Below, piece by piece: positions 18,617-29,277 of a DNA stretch of 64,000 bases (positions are counted from its first letter, which is position 1; every line of letters begins with the position of its first letter). The notes beneath the pieces are model-generated. The model saw only the letters and a program-made list of their open reading frames with translations, ran no database searches and was not told where the DNA came from. The stretch spans positions 65,006 through 129,005 of the forward strand of contig MU603932.1 of NCBI GenBank assembly GCA_025201845.1, written 5' to 3'. The position numbers were made by a program, and so were the translations under genes. Source of the stretch: Martensiomyces pterosporus. Its lineage: Eukaryota > Kickxellomycota > Kickxellomycetes > Kickxellales > Kickxellaceae.

Positions 18617-21111
18617 ATGAAGCAGCGTTTTTCGGCTTTGGACGTGCGCGCAACCGTGGCCGCACTCAACGAGCGCATTATTGGCCTGCGCCTCCAGGGC
18701 ATATACGATGTAAATCCCAAGACCTTCCTGTTCAAATTCACCAAGCCCGAGCACAAGGAGCTAGTCCTTGTCGAGTCGGGCATCCGCATGCACACGACGA
18801 GCTACACGAGAGACAAATCCATCGTCCCTTCCAGCTTCTGCATGAAACTCCGCAAACACTTGAGGGCTCGCAGAGTGACTGCTGTAAGGCAGATAGGCAT
18901 GGATCGCGTAGTCGATTTTGAGTTTGCCGTGGTGGCTGGGCCGCAAGCCGAAGGTACCTACCACATCATCTGCGAGTTCTACGCATCCGGCAACATCATC
19001 CTCACCGACTACCAGTACAATATTCTGGCGCTTTTGCGCGTCGTGCACCTGGACGACGAGGTCTCGTTTGCCGTTGGCCAGAAGTACAGTTTGGCAGAGT
19101 CCCGCGATATTGAGCCTGTGGGGAGAGAGGAGCTGGTGGACAGGCTGAGCAAGGCGGGACCCAAGGAGAATCTCAAACGGTGCTTGGCTACTTTTGGCGC
19201 ATACGGCCCAGCGCTATCGGAGCACGTTATCCTCAGGGCCAAACTCAGCCCCTCGCTGCGCGTGGCTACGGCGCTGGACCTGAACCCACAGTCTCCGCAG
19301 ATCAACGCACTGCTGGAGGCGTACAGGGAGGCGTACGAGATCGTGGTCAAATTGGGCGAGGGTGTGCACCCAGGCTATATTACATTCTTGCCAAACGCGG
19401 ATGGCAGCGAGGGAGATGTGTTTGACGAGTTCGACCCTTGGCTTTTTGAGCAGCACCGCGAGAAGCCCCACAAGGCGTACGATTCGTTTGCAGATGCCGC
19501 CGATGTGTTCTTTTCAAACATCGAGGCTCAGAGACTCAAAATCAAGGCACAGCAGCAGGAGATTGCAGCGGCGAAGAAGCTCGAGGCCATCAAGTCGGAG
19601 CATGATGGACGTGTGGCCTCGTTGGAGCATGCGCATCGCAAAACCGAGGAGCAGGCACGCAGGATCGAGCTCAACTTGGAGTTTGTCGACCAGGCCATCA
19701 TGGTCATCCGCCAGGCGGTTGCCGCCGGTATAGACTGGAAGGAGCTCGAGGAGCTGGTTGACGACCAGCGCGAGCAAGGCAACCCTGTGGCTGAGCGCAT
19801 CAGGGCGCTAAACCTGAGCGCCAACCAGATCACGCTCCAGCTGGACGACCCCACGGATTGGGACGACAGCGACAATAGCAGCGACAGCGAGAATGAGGAT
19901 GGCGATGGCGGAGTGAAGGGCGAATTCAGCGGACCATTGGACGTCGATGTCGACATCTTCCAGTCAGCCTTCGCAAACGCCCAGCGGTACTACAATTCGC
20001 GCAGGCAGGCTGGCATCAAGCACGCCAAAACGCTGGCTGTGTCCACTCAAGCGCTGCAGTCGGCCGAGCAGAAGATCAAGGCCGACTTGAAGGCCACAAA
20101 GATCACGTCAAGCGTCAGCCAGTTGCGCAAGCCGTTCTGGTTCGAAAAGTTCTCGTGGTTCATCTCGTCCGATGGTTACTTGGTGGTTGCTGGCCGCGAC
20201 ATGCAGCAGAACGAGCTTTTGGTTAAGCGGCACCTGAAGCCAGGCGATGCCTATGTGCATGCCGATATCCATGGCGCGGCATCGGTTATTGTCAAGAACA
20301 AATTGGCTGCAGCGCCCGAGGCTACCTCTGCCGTTGACAAGGCCAGGCTGAAGGCCGAGGCCGGCGAGCCGTCAGCTGAGTCTATTCCGCCGTCGACGCT
20401 GTTCCAGGCCGGCATTATGAGCGTGTGCCAGTCTCGTGCGTGGGATGCCAAGATTGTTACGTCGGCGTGGTGGGTTGAGGCGCGCCAGGTGAGCAAGACT
20501 GCCCCGACGGGCGAGTACCTCACAACAGGCAGCTTTATGATCCGTGGGAAGAAGCACTTTTTGCCGCCGACCCAGCTCGTATACGGCTTTGGGTTCCTGT
20601 TCAGGCTCGCTGACGATGAGAGTGTGTCGAGGCACGCCAATGCGCGTCACCAGCGGCTGGCGATCATGGAGGAAAACAGGCGTGCTGTTGAAGGAGAGGC
20701 TGATGGCCACGACGACGAGGAGCATGCTAAGGCCTTGCCAGGTGAGGCTGGTGGTTCGGAGAGTGATAACGACGAGGACAGCTTCACGATTGTTTCTGGC
20801 GCAACCGAAGCGCTGCCCAAGGACGCGAACAAGCCGGGTGCGAGCATCGATTTTGACGCCGTGCGCGCAAAATACAACTTGGACGAGATCGAGTCGGCCG
20901 CCGTGGACGATTTTGGTGCCGAAGAAGCCACACCACGCGCTCAGGGCACTGGCAAGCGTGCTGTGTCGGCCAAGGAACGTCGCGACCAGCGCAAGAACAA
21001 GAAGCAAGGTGGAGCTACTGGCGAATCTGATGGCACATCAAACGTGCCTACGGGCAAGCTGAGCAAGAAGGAGCAGAGGCGGCTGCTGGAGGAGCAGAAG
21101 TTCGAGAAATC

Positions 21112-21143
<32 letters not shown>

Positions 21144-21949
21144 GCGGGAAGAAAGGAAAGATCAGAAAAATGAAGGAAAAGTACGCAGAGCAGGACGAGG
21201 AGGACCGAGAACTAAGGATGGCTCTATTGGGCGCTAGGGGTAAGGACGTTGACCAGATCCTGGAGAACTCCCGTGGTGGAGCGCTGCGCAGTGATGAAGG
21301 CGACGAGACATCGCATTCCGACTCCCAGGCTGCGGCTGCTGCTGAGATCCCTCCTTCGGCACAGCACCCGATGAGCATCGTTGACCAGCTAAAGGCACTC
21401 TCGACAAAGGACCCGCAGCCGGCCGCCACGGATGCTGATGCTGCTGACAGGCAGACTGGCCAGGAAACGGCGCTGCAGGATGATGCTGAAGAGGATGATG
21501 CACCCGACGTCGCCATAGAGCAGCTGAACGTCCTTGACACGCTGACGCCTGCACCTTTGCCAGGCGACAACCTGAGTTTTGCCATCCCCGTGTGCGCGCC
21601 ATACAGTGCGCTTTCTTCCTACAAGTACCGCGTTAAGCTTGTTCCTGGAGTGATGAAGAAGGGCAAGGCATGCAAGATGGCTCTCACTGTGATGCTTGCT
21701 GCTGCCGATAGCAGCAAGCCAAAGTCAGCGCATTCGCAGGACTCCGAGGAGGCTGAGCGGCTGGAGCTGGCGACTATCCTTGCCAACCGCGAGAAAGAGC
21801 TGATGAAGGGCGTGTCGGATATCGACATGATCGCGCAGATGCTGGGCAAGGTCAAGGTCACTGCGCCGAACATGGAGTCGATCAGACAAAAGACGAAGGC
21901 TAGAGCCAAGGGGAAGGCCAAGGCCAAGGCCAACAAGCACGACGATTAA
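18617..21949 (+). CDS. RQC2: Ribosome quality control factor Rqc2/NEMF
   Basis: A single exon of 1110 residues (yeast 1038). It opens with MKQRFSALDVRATVAAL, the NFACT-N start. D9 and the D96-R97 pair (GMDR), equivalent to residues needed for CAT tailing in yeast Rqc2, are present. The order is: NFACT-N (about 1-200), helix-hairpin and a long coiled coil (about 290-400), NFACT-R (about 500-640, with YVHADIHGAASVI), an acidic and basic linker, and NFACT-C (about 965-1085). Rqc2 binds 60S subunits with stalled nascent chains, recruits Listerin and adds C-terminal Ala/Thr tails. A Gln tract of about nine residues (21115-21140) sits in a KKEQRRLLEEQK coiled coil and is probably variable. It is convergent with ECM4. 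Confidence 0.96.
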
Positions 21950-22083
21950 GGCGATAAACCGCTGTATTTTCGGGGGGAGGCTTTATCCGCGTTTCTTTGA
22001 CAGACAAATATAAACCCTGCTAATGCTTGATCTAAGTAAAATATATATATAACTTGGCTCCCGGCAATGACGCCATGGCATAT

Positions 22084-23067
22084 TCAGTAAGGACGCTTGG
22101 CAGGCTTGACAACGGGTGAGTCTAGATCGGGGCCATTCGAAAGCGGGATGATCTTGTTTGGGTTCGTGCTGATTTGGCTGAGGTAGTAGCCCTGCTTAAT
22201 ATGATCGATCTTGACGGTCTCCTTAACACCAGGGATCTGGTAAACCTCGCGCGCCCAGCGAAGGATGTTAGGATAGCCGGTTTCAATCTGCTTCAAGTTG
22301 CACTTGAAATGGCCATGGTAGACAGGATCGAAGCGAACGATGGTGGTGAACAGGCGCAAGTCGGCCTCTGTCAAGCGATCACCCACAAGGAACTCGCTCT
22401 TGGCCAGGATATCCTCGATGCGATCAAGAGACTTGAACAGGACGGGAACATGCCTCTCATACGCCTCCTGCTTGGTTGCAAAGCCAGCCTTGTAGACGCC
22501 GTTGTTGACGGTGTCGTAGATCCACTCGTTCACCTCATCGATCTGCGCACGCAGGTCCTCGGGGTAGAAAGTGACACCGCGATACTCAGGCTCAACCAAG
22601 TCGTCAAACGCGCTGTTGAAGATGCGAATGATCTCCGCGCTCTCGTTGTTGACGATTGTCTGCTTCTTCTTGTCCCAAAGGACGGGAACAGTGAAGCGAG
22701 CAGCGTACGCGGGCTCAGCCTTAAAGTAGATCTCGCGGAGGTACTTGGCGCCAGTTACCTCATCGGGCACTGAGAACTCCCAGCCGTTGGGTCCAAGGAC
22801 AGGATCTGCGATGGACAGGCCGACGACATTCTGAAGGCCCTTCAGATTCCGGACAATTATAGTCCTATGAGCCCAGGGACAGGTGTAGCTCACATAGAGA
22901 TGGTAGCGGCCAGCTTCAGCAGGGAACTTGGCGTTGGGATCGGCCTCGACGACGTCTCGGAAACTTGAAACCTGGCGGCGGAACTCGCCGTCCTTGGATG
23001 CCAGAGGCGGGAAAGATGCGGTGGCGGTGCCAGACTTGTTTGTGTCGCTAGCTGTAGAAGATGACAT
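22084..23067 (-). CDS. ECM4: Glutathionyl-hydroquinone reductase (Ecm4/Xi-class GST)
   Basis: The protein has 327 residues. The N-terminal thioredoxin-fold part carries SYTCPWAHRT with the catalytic Cys at residue 63, the mark of the Xi (Ecm4/YqjG) class, not of classical Tyr or Ser GSTs. Other family blocks are GWEFSVPDE, TVPVLWDKKKQTIVNNESAEIIRIFN, and the helical domain with LFTTIVRFDPVYHGHFKCN and YPNILRWAREVYQIPGVKETV. The enzyme reduces glutathionyl-hydroquinones and acts in the cytosol in quinone and xenobiotic detoxification. The length is close to yeast Ecm4 (370). The gene is convergent with RQC2 (134 bp). Confidence 0.94.
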   Translation of the reverse strand: MSSSTASDTNKSGTATASFPPLASKDGEFRRQVSSFRDVVEADPNAKFPAEAGRYHLYVSYTCPWAHRTIIVRNLKGLQNVVGLSIADPVLGPNGWEFSVPDEVTGAKYLREIYFKAEPAYAARFTVPVLWDKKKQTIVNNESAEIIRIFNSAFDDLVEPEYRGVTFYPEDLRAQIDEVNEWIYDTVNNGVYKAGFATKQEAYERHVPVLFKSLDRIEDILAKSEFLVGDRLTEADLRLFTTIVRFDPVYHGHFKCNLKQIETGYPNILRWAREVYQIPGVKETVKIDHIKQGYYLSQISTNPNKIIPLSNGPDLDSPVVKPAKRPY

Positions 23068-23795
23068 TGCAGTACGGTGTTTAGGTTGGCAGAGAAGCAG
23101 TGGTATGGCTTTGACTGGCAGAAATCGTGTCTCGGTGGCCTCGCTTTATATCTCGGCCGCCACGTCAATGCATGCAGATTTCACAAACTTGTTTTGCCGA
23201 ATATCCCGTGCACGCTTGAATGCTTAGTAATATGCCAATCATGTGGCATGCACTTTTGGCGTAAACTTGGAAGCGCATATTGCGACATCCCCATTTTCAG
23301 ACGCACAAGCGGACTCTCAGCAGCTAGGACAAGGTGCTGCGTCACCCACCTACAGCGCACAAAGCGTGTCGTTTCTAAGGCTCCATGATTAAAGCGCCGA
23401 GGCCAAGATACCTGGTCCCCACAGAAACAGGCCAAACCCGGATTTGCCTCCGCTCCAGAACCCATGCCGCTCAAGGAAAGAGAGGGGAGGATGTGTCAGC
23501 GAAAACCCGCACCATTGCACCATCGTTCCTCACGATGAACAATTCCTGTATGGTAATTGTCGTCCTCCGCTCCTGCCTCATCCACCCATTCTGCGCGTGG
23601 GTCTGTTTGTGAAGACAAACGTTACGCTCTGCACTTCCCCTGCCCGCTCGGCAGCTGCTGCCCTCAGCCGCCTTAGAGCGCAGGCCACTGCTGCAGAGTG
23701 CATCAGAGGACACAGTGCTGCCATTTCTCTTCTCTCCATACTCTCGCCATGCTGTCCCTGTTTTCATAGGTGCAGCTGCGTATATTTGAACAGCA
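23068..23795. other. Intergenic, no intact gene
   Basis: This is the promoter side of ECM4 followed by sequence leading into the SLC35F6-like relic. The open frames here are short and of mixed composition. Confidence 0.35.
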
Positions 23796-24163
23796 ATGCC
23801 TCTGTGGCGACAGAGCCCCCAGGGCTCTGCTTGTAGCTGGAGTGCTTGTGGCGGGTGCGGTGAGCACAATAATGCTCAAGCTCCAGAACAGTACCTGCGT
23901 TGGAAACTGCGGTTCCAACGACCCTAGCCCAGTGGTTTCGAGCAGCCCATTGTGCAGACGCTTGCTATGTTCCTGGCAGAGACGCTGTGCCTCCTCTTGA
24001 CGGTTTTCAGCAACCCATCCCGACAAAACCAGCCCCAGTCAGTGTCAGCATACCACATGCTCCGCGGCCTCAATGCCATCTTCACAGGTGCCATTCCATC
24101 TCTGCTCCTCAATGCCGCAGGCACAGCCAGCAGCCGGGCTTCTGCCCCTGGCCAAAATAAAGC
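23796..24163 (+). pseudogene. Broken SLC35F6-like (DMT/EamA) transporter
   Basis: Three frames together read as a membrane transporter of the SLC35F6 type, a drug/metabolite-superfamily protein of lysosomal or vacuolar membranes. From about 23823 one frame gives VAGVLVAGAVSTIMLKLQN and TCVGNCGSNDP. From 23937 the +1 frame gives FEQPIVQTLAMFLAETLCLL and later SAYHMLRGLNAIFTGA. From 24116 a third frame gives RRHSQQ. In intact relatives these blocks follow in one frame (KL.N..C..NC, FEQP..QT..MF.GE..CLL, S.YQMLRG..IFTG, RR..SQ). The damage is: a shift near 23822 after the probable ATG (23796), a one-base loss in or near TTT at 23936-23938, a shift near 24112, and loss of the roughly 35-residue segment before SAYHMLRG. 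The relic ends about 70 bp from the convergent COP1 stop. It cannot make a working transporter. Confidence 0.7.
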
Positions 24164-24233
24164 GCATTGCCCACAGCTCAATATCTCGGGGCATCAATAA
24201 TAAATACAGCATAGAGTATAAGACAGTATTAGG

Positions 24234-27068
24234 CTACACAAGCTCCAGAACCTTAATGATACCCTGGCTGTTGGCGGAGAGCATGACGTTGGACTTGTTC
24301 TTCCAGCAAACAGCACTGACAAACAGCGATGGATCGTCCTCCATCTGCTCAACGCCCGTGACCGGATTGCAGTTTCCAAACTTGTGAACCACAGCGGGGC
24401 GGGTAAGGTTGCGGTAATACGCATACATGGTGTTGTTCTCGCTTCCACAGGCAATCCACTCGCCGCCCGATGTGGTGAGGCCGACAAAGTTCTTCTCGTT
24501 GGTGTGGCCCGAAAACGTCCTGACACATTCCTGCGTGCGCAGGTTCCACAGCTTCAGTGAGCTGTCAGTCGACGCAGAGATAATCTCGTCGGGCGAGAGG
24601 AACCGTGTATACGAAACAGCCTTCCTGTGGCCACGCAGGATGCACAGAGGCTGCTTTGGCGACCGCAGATCGAAGCAGTGGACGTTGTGGTCGGCGCTAC
24701 CAAAGCTCAGAATGTTGCCATGGAGCGGATTAAACCGCACGCAGCAGACGTTGGCTTTGCCCTCGATGGTCATCACGGAGGACCTGCGGTTAGTGGTCCA
24801 GATCTTCACCTTTCCGTCGTCGCTACCGCTGCACAGCCTGGTCGGATCCGTGTGCGAGAAATCAACACTCCAAGCGCGCTTCTCGTGTTCGCCCAGATTG
24901 AGCGTGGGTGCGCTGGCGCCGACATCCCACAAAGTGACCGTGCCATCGTAGTCCGAGCAAGCCAGCTGCGACTTGATGTAGGGGTTAAACGACAGACAGC
25001 TAATCTTGGACCTATTGGTGAACTCGACTGCCGGGTACTGCAGCGCCGTGGGCACAAATGCCTGGTCCTCGCCCGAGTCGCCCTCCCTATGCCACCACTC
25101 CTGCCTGCCCGCAGCCTTCTGTCTCTGCCTCTGCATCTGCGCCAACCGCTGCCGCTGTCTCTGTCTCTGCTGCACGGACTGTGCCAGATCGTTCCAGGTA
25201 TCTGCCTGCTGGATAACGTTGTTGTAGTCATAAATCTTGATCTTGCGCGTCACCCCGGCTACTGCGAACAGCTCCTCGTCCTTATCAAACTCAATGCTCG
25301 CGACTATTGCCGTGCTGGCCGTGCTATCGCCGTACCGCAGGGTGGCCACGGGGCGGAACTTTTCGTACTTGGCAAAAGTCGACAGAGTTTCCAAAAACTC
25401 CTCCAGGCCATCCTCTTCTGGAGCTCCCTTCATCCGCGAGTCAAAATAGAACGACTCCAAGTCGTCATAGTGCTCCTCCACACGTTTGTTCTTGGGGGTC
25501 AAATCGCCATCGGTTTTGTCGCAGTCCTTATTGTGCTCACCGCTACCAGCGCTGCTGCTGCTGCCGCCAACGCCCTCTCCATCTTGCTCCGTGTGCGTGG
25601 GCTCTGCGAGCACAGTACCGTCCTCGGCTGTCAACGCATTGGGTACCTGGGCACCACCAGTGTCCACAGCCATGCCACGACTCGAGGCTTCTTCGCCGTG
25701 GGGCTTCAAGTACCTGCCGCCAGAGCCTCCATATGCATCGTCGGCCTGCGAGCAGCCATCAATCTGCGCTGCGACATTCTCCAGATCCTCTTCAACGACC
25801 AGCAGCTCTTTTCTTATCGCCTCCATCTGCGACACCTTCTTGGCCTTTGCTGTCGTCAGGAACTGCCTCATCGTGGCCAGCTCAAATTTCTTATCATGTC
25901 TCCGCAGCGACTGCTTCGTCTGCTGCAGCACCATCATCATGGCATCCAGGTCATCCAGATCCAGCCCACTGATGTTTTCCACACCACTGCGGAGCTGCTG
26001 CAACAAGTTTGCCGACCGCTGTTGACCTGCAATCGCTCCGGGGATCGCTGCTCCGCCGTGGGCAATAATCTGGTTGAGCGTAAAGTTCGGGTATATCTGG
26101 TCAGGCTCGAGCGGCTGCGAGCACGTCGGACATGTATGGCGGTCAGATAGGTGCCTGGAGATGCAGCGGTAGCAGAAGGAGTGGCCGCATGCAGTCATAA
26201 ACGCTTCCCTTATTGTGCTCAAGCAGATGGGGCAAGTGACACCACTGCTGCTGCTGCTGCTTCCGCCATTAATCGACTGTACTCGAATCGACGTGCCGGG
26301 CGTTGCTATTGCTGAGGGTGCAGGTGCATGCCGGCTGCCCCTACTCTGAGTTACAAGCATCCTCGCACCTGCCATCGAATCATCGCTCATACCAAGTGGT
26401 GTCAAGTAGCGCTCGGCGTCCTCGTCGTTATGGTCGCCGACATCGATACTCACTGCTGAGACATCGCCGCCATCTGCTGTAGCAACAGGCGTGGTAGTCC
26501 TCGACATTGCAGCCGAGGCAGGTAGGGATCCCTCGCGACTTTCTCCATGCAGGGGGTTCGGTGACGCGCCGCTATTTGACGGCGTGTGCTCCGACGCGCT
26601 GCTGTCAGCCTCCTCTGTGGACACGTCCGACTGAATGGACTCGGACTGAAATCCCAAAGGGTGTCTTGCGGGCGTTCCCACAGCATGGTACTGGGCAGTT
26701 CTGGGTATATTAGCAAAATCGCTAGCTGCATGTATGCCTGAGCCGCTAGTACTGGTGCTAGTGCTAGTGCTAGTGCTAGTGCTAGTGCTAGTGCGCACTG
26801 GGTGTGTGGTGTAGGGAGACACTCGTGTAGAGACCGAATGTGGGCGAGAAGTCGACTGGCGGATTGGCAATTGCGAGGTCTCGGTCAGGAACGTCGACCC
26901 TCCTCCTGCTGATGCTGTCTGGAATACGTCGCTGGCTGCTGTCTGCTGCCCTTCCTCCTCCTCCCCTTCCTCTCCATGTTGCTGCTGCTGCGGTGACTGT
27001 GGGGTTGGCGATTCGGCCTGTGATTGCGAATGTTCTGGAGCACTATTGCCTGATTCGTCCAAAGCCAT
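24234..27068 (-). CDS. COP1: COP1-type E3 ubiquitin ligase (RING, coiled coil, WD40)
   Basis: A single exon of 944 residues with the full COP1 order. A Ser/Thr/Gln-rich N-terminus of about 275 residues precedes a C3HC4 RING at about 278-317 (CPICLSTIREAFMTACGHSF, then CPTCSQPL). A coiled coil lies at about 370-440. After an acidic linker, seven WD40 repeats fill about 610-944, beginning with the RKIKIYDYN strand typical of COP1 and including SDYDGTVTLWDV and GSDDGKVKIWT. COP1 ubiquitinates transcription factors recognised through Val-Pro motifs bound by the WD40 face. In plants it acts with SPA proteins, and in animals with DET1-DDB1-CUL4. It is absent from common yeasts. The ATG at 27068 is the first in frame. 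Confidence 0.93.
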   Translation of the reverse strand: MALDESGNSAPEHSQSQAESPTPQSPQQQQHGEEGEEEEGQQTAASDVFQTASAGGGSTFLTETSQLPIRQSTSRPHSVSTRVSPYTTHPVRTSTSTSTSTSTSTSTSGSGIHAASDFANIPRTAQYHAVGTPARHPLGFQSESIQSDVSTEEADSSASEHTPSNSGASPNPLHGESREGSLPASAAMSRTTTPVATADGGDVSAVSIDVGDHNDEDAERYLTPLGMSDDSMAGARMLVTQSRGSRHAPAPSAIATPGTSIRVQSINGGSSSSSSGVTCPICLSTIREAFMTACGHSFCYRCISRHLSDRHTCPTCSQPLEPDQIYPNFTLNQIIAHGGAAIPGAIAGQQRSANLLQQLRSGVENISGLDLDDLDAMMMVLQQTKQSLRRHDKKFELATMRQFLTTAKAKKVSQMEAIRKELLVVEEDLENVAAQIDGCSQADDAYGGSGGRYLKPHGEEASSRGMAVDTGGAQVPNALTAEDGTVLAEPTHTEQDGEGVGGSSSSAGSGEHNKDCDKTDGDLTPKNKRVEEHYDDLESFYFDSRMKGAPEEDGLEEFLETLSTFAKYEKFRPVATLRYGDSTASTAIVASIEFDKDEELFAVAGVTRKIKIYDYNNVIQQADTWNDLAQSVQQRQRQRQRLAQMQRQRQKAAGRQEWWHREGDSGEDQAFVPTALQYPAVEFTNRSKISCLSFNPYIKSQLACSDYDGTVTLWDVGASAPTLNLGEHEKRAWSVDFSHTDPTRLCSGSDDGKVKIWTTNRRSSVMTIEGKANVCCVRFNPLHGNILSFGSADHNVHCFDLRSPKQPLCILRGHRKAVSYTRFLSPDEIISASTDSSLKLWNLRTQECVRTFSGHTNEKNFVGLTTSGGEWIACGSENNTMYAYYRNLTRPAVVHKFGNCNPVTGVEQMEDDPSLFVSAVCWKNKSNVMLSANSQGIIKVLELV
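26744..26794 (-). repeat. Hexamer (GCTAGT)n repeat inside COP1
   Basis: About seven to eight copies of a GCTAGT unit on the plus strand encode alternating Ser-Thr in the disordered N-terminus of COP1. Because the unit is six bases, changes in copy number keep the frame. Confidence 0.9.
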
Positions 27069-28100
27069 TTTGTGTTTGGGCTTGCGAAGAGCTGAAAATG
27101 AAGCGATGCAGAATAATAGAGGGAGAGCGGCTATCTGAATGCCAGTGTACTTTGCGCCCTATGTGTGATTTTGTCTGTGTAGTCAGGCGTGGTGGCTTCT
27201 CTCTGGGAGAGTAGGGTATGCTATTTAGTATAAAAGCACAAATATTACACAAGGCTTGCTCAATTAAGGGGAATATGAGAGGAGCACAGTAAGGAAGGGA
27301 GGCAGAGACAGCAAAAGACGGAAGACCAGAAAAAGCGCGGCTTTGCTTGGCTACGTGACAAGCCTGGCGGGCGTCTCCTCTGGCCAAGCCAAGCCAAGCC
27401 AACCCACGCTGTGCGGGATGACTAAGCACTGGGCTGCGTACACGGACAAGCCCTCCGATCCCGCCGACTCTCCCATCCGAGAGATGTCCGGGCGGCCTCG
27501 CCTGGACCTCGACGGCACTCCTCCGGTGGCGTAGTAAGGAGGCGAGCTGGGCACTACTGCTTTCTCGCCAGGGCGCTGCTTGCACATTTATTGGCGCATG
27601 GCCAAACCAAAACAGAACTCGCGGTTCCCTACAGCAGGCGCCTGTTTCCTGGAGCACCCATTCCAGCAGCTCACGTGGGAGACGGTTTGACAAAAACAAC
27701 GCCTTGCAAGAGCAAAGTGGGTCCCAGCCCAACGATTTACGTGGCCCGCATCCCACTTGCGCTGCTTTCTCTCCCCTTCCTTTCGTTGAACACCTTGTTT
27801 TTTGCATACCTTTTTCATTTGCTGAGCTCTAGTTGAGGAGGTTTGCTCTTTTATTTCGCTTATATTGTAAACGGAGTGTGTGTTTCTGAAAGTAAAGTCG
27901 GTTTTCCAGCGAAGGTAAACACCCGGCCGAGTCGCCGTGTCTACTTGCAGCGATGCCCTTTTGCTTTCGCAGCAGCTAATTCGGCCATCTGGGACTTGCG
28001 CGGATTGCACGCATGCGCGATGTAGGTTAATCGTAAAGCCCGCCCTCCCCCGATATTGCTTTGTTTCGATAGGAAGGTCTAAAAAGCCAAGTAAACGACG
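27069..28100. other. Divergent intergenic region COP1 / GIS2
   Basis: About 1 kb with no gene that I can support. It holds a short AGCCA tandem repeat (about 27381-27403, CCAAGCCAAGCCAAGCC) and a GC-rich island at 27450-27535. The island is open in one plus frame for about 60 codons but matches nothing known to me. Confidence 0.4.
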
Positions 28101-29277
28101 ATGCTGTGCTACAAGTGTGGAAAGCGTAAGTGGACACGGAGATGCCCGCTGGCTGTGCGGGTGTTTCGCGTCTCTTGCTCTTGTTTTTCAATCAGCGCAT
28201 CAATAATCATCAGTCATGCTTCCTGATTTCTATGCCCTTTCCATATGGCTGAAAATGGGGATATTATTCGCGCATTGCTAAGCACCACGCCCCATGAATG
28301 TCTACCCAAAGATAGCCGGACACAAGTTCAGCGAGTGCCCCGAGGAGGAGAAGACCTGCTTCAACTGCGGTCAGCCAGGACACCTTGCCACCGAGTGCCC
28401 CGAGCCCCACGACGACTCGCACAAGGAGTGCTTCAACTGCGGCGCCAAGGGACACATCTCAAAGGACTGCACCGAGCCGCGTAAGTTTGCCAGCCATGTG
28501 AAGTGCTACGCCTGCGGTGGCTTTGGCCATACCAGCTTCACCTGCACTGAAAAGAGCAATTCCAAGGGTGCTGTCAACCCTCGCGATCCCGATGGTGGAC
28601 CCGAGACCAACAACGTTGCTGAGGCAAACGAAGAGGAAAATGGAGACAGGACCAAGGTCTTTGGTGAGCGCAAGGGGGGTGCTCGCGGCGCATTCCGTCG
28701 CGGTGGACGCGGCGGATTCGGAGGAAAGCCCGTTATCTACTGCTTCAACTGCAAGGGCCCCAACCACCTGGCCAAGGACTGCACCCAGCCGCTGGTCAAG
28801 TGCTACAACTGCGGCGGCGTCGGCCATTTCGCCAGAGAATGCCGCCATGAAGCCAAGTCTCAGGAACTGCGTGGATGCTTCCGCTGTGGCCAGCAGGGTC
28901 ACTTCGCCAGGGACTGCACGAACGCCGAAGCCGACGACCACCAGGCATCGGCCGCGGCTGAGAAGACTGAGGACCGCAAGTGCTACAACTGCAACCAAAT
29001 TGGCCATCTCGCCAGAGACTGCCCCGAAGGTAATGCGACGAGCAGCGAGGTCCTCGACTCGCGCACTTGCTACAACTGCCGCAAGCCAGGGCACTTGGCC
29101 AAGGACTGCCCCGAAAACAGCCCCAATGGCTTGAAGGGCCCCCGCGAGTGCTTCGCCTGTGGCCAGACCGGGCACATGGCGCGGAACTGCCCCGAGCGCG
29201 AGGACCAGCGCGCCTGCTTTAATTGCGGAAAGACTGGGCACCTTGCGAGGGATTGCCCTGGAAGCGACAACGAGTAA
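28101..29277 (+). CDS. GIS2: CCHC zinc-knuckle RNA-binding protein (Gis2/CNBP-like), 11 knuckles
   Basis: Two exons: 28101-28125 and 28316-29277. The intron (28126-28315, GTAAGT...GATAG, phase 1) lies inside the first knuckle. Splicing rebuilds CYKCGKPGHKFSEC exactly, which fixes both ends. The product has 328 residues with eleven C-x2-C-x4-H-x4-C knuckles. Knuckles 1-4 and 5-11 are separated by a Gly/Arg-rich segment (GGARGAFRRGGRGGFGGK) that resembles an RGG motif. The family binds single-stranded G-rich nucleic acid and mRNA and acts in translation and stress granules. Yeast Gis2 and human CNBP have seven knuckles, so this is a long member. The GIS2 name is by family; strict orthology is not shown. 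Confidence 0.92.

Noticed and set aside
24627..26150. 507-codon open frame opposite COP1
   Set aside because: It is antisense to the WD40 and coiled-coil coding sequence and has low-complexity Leu/Arg/Val content.
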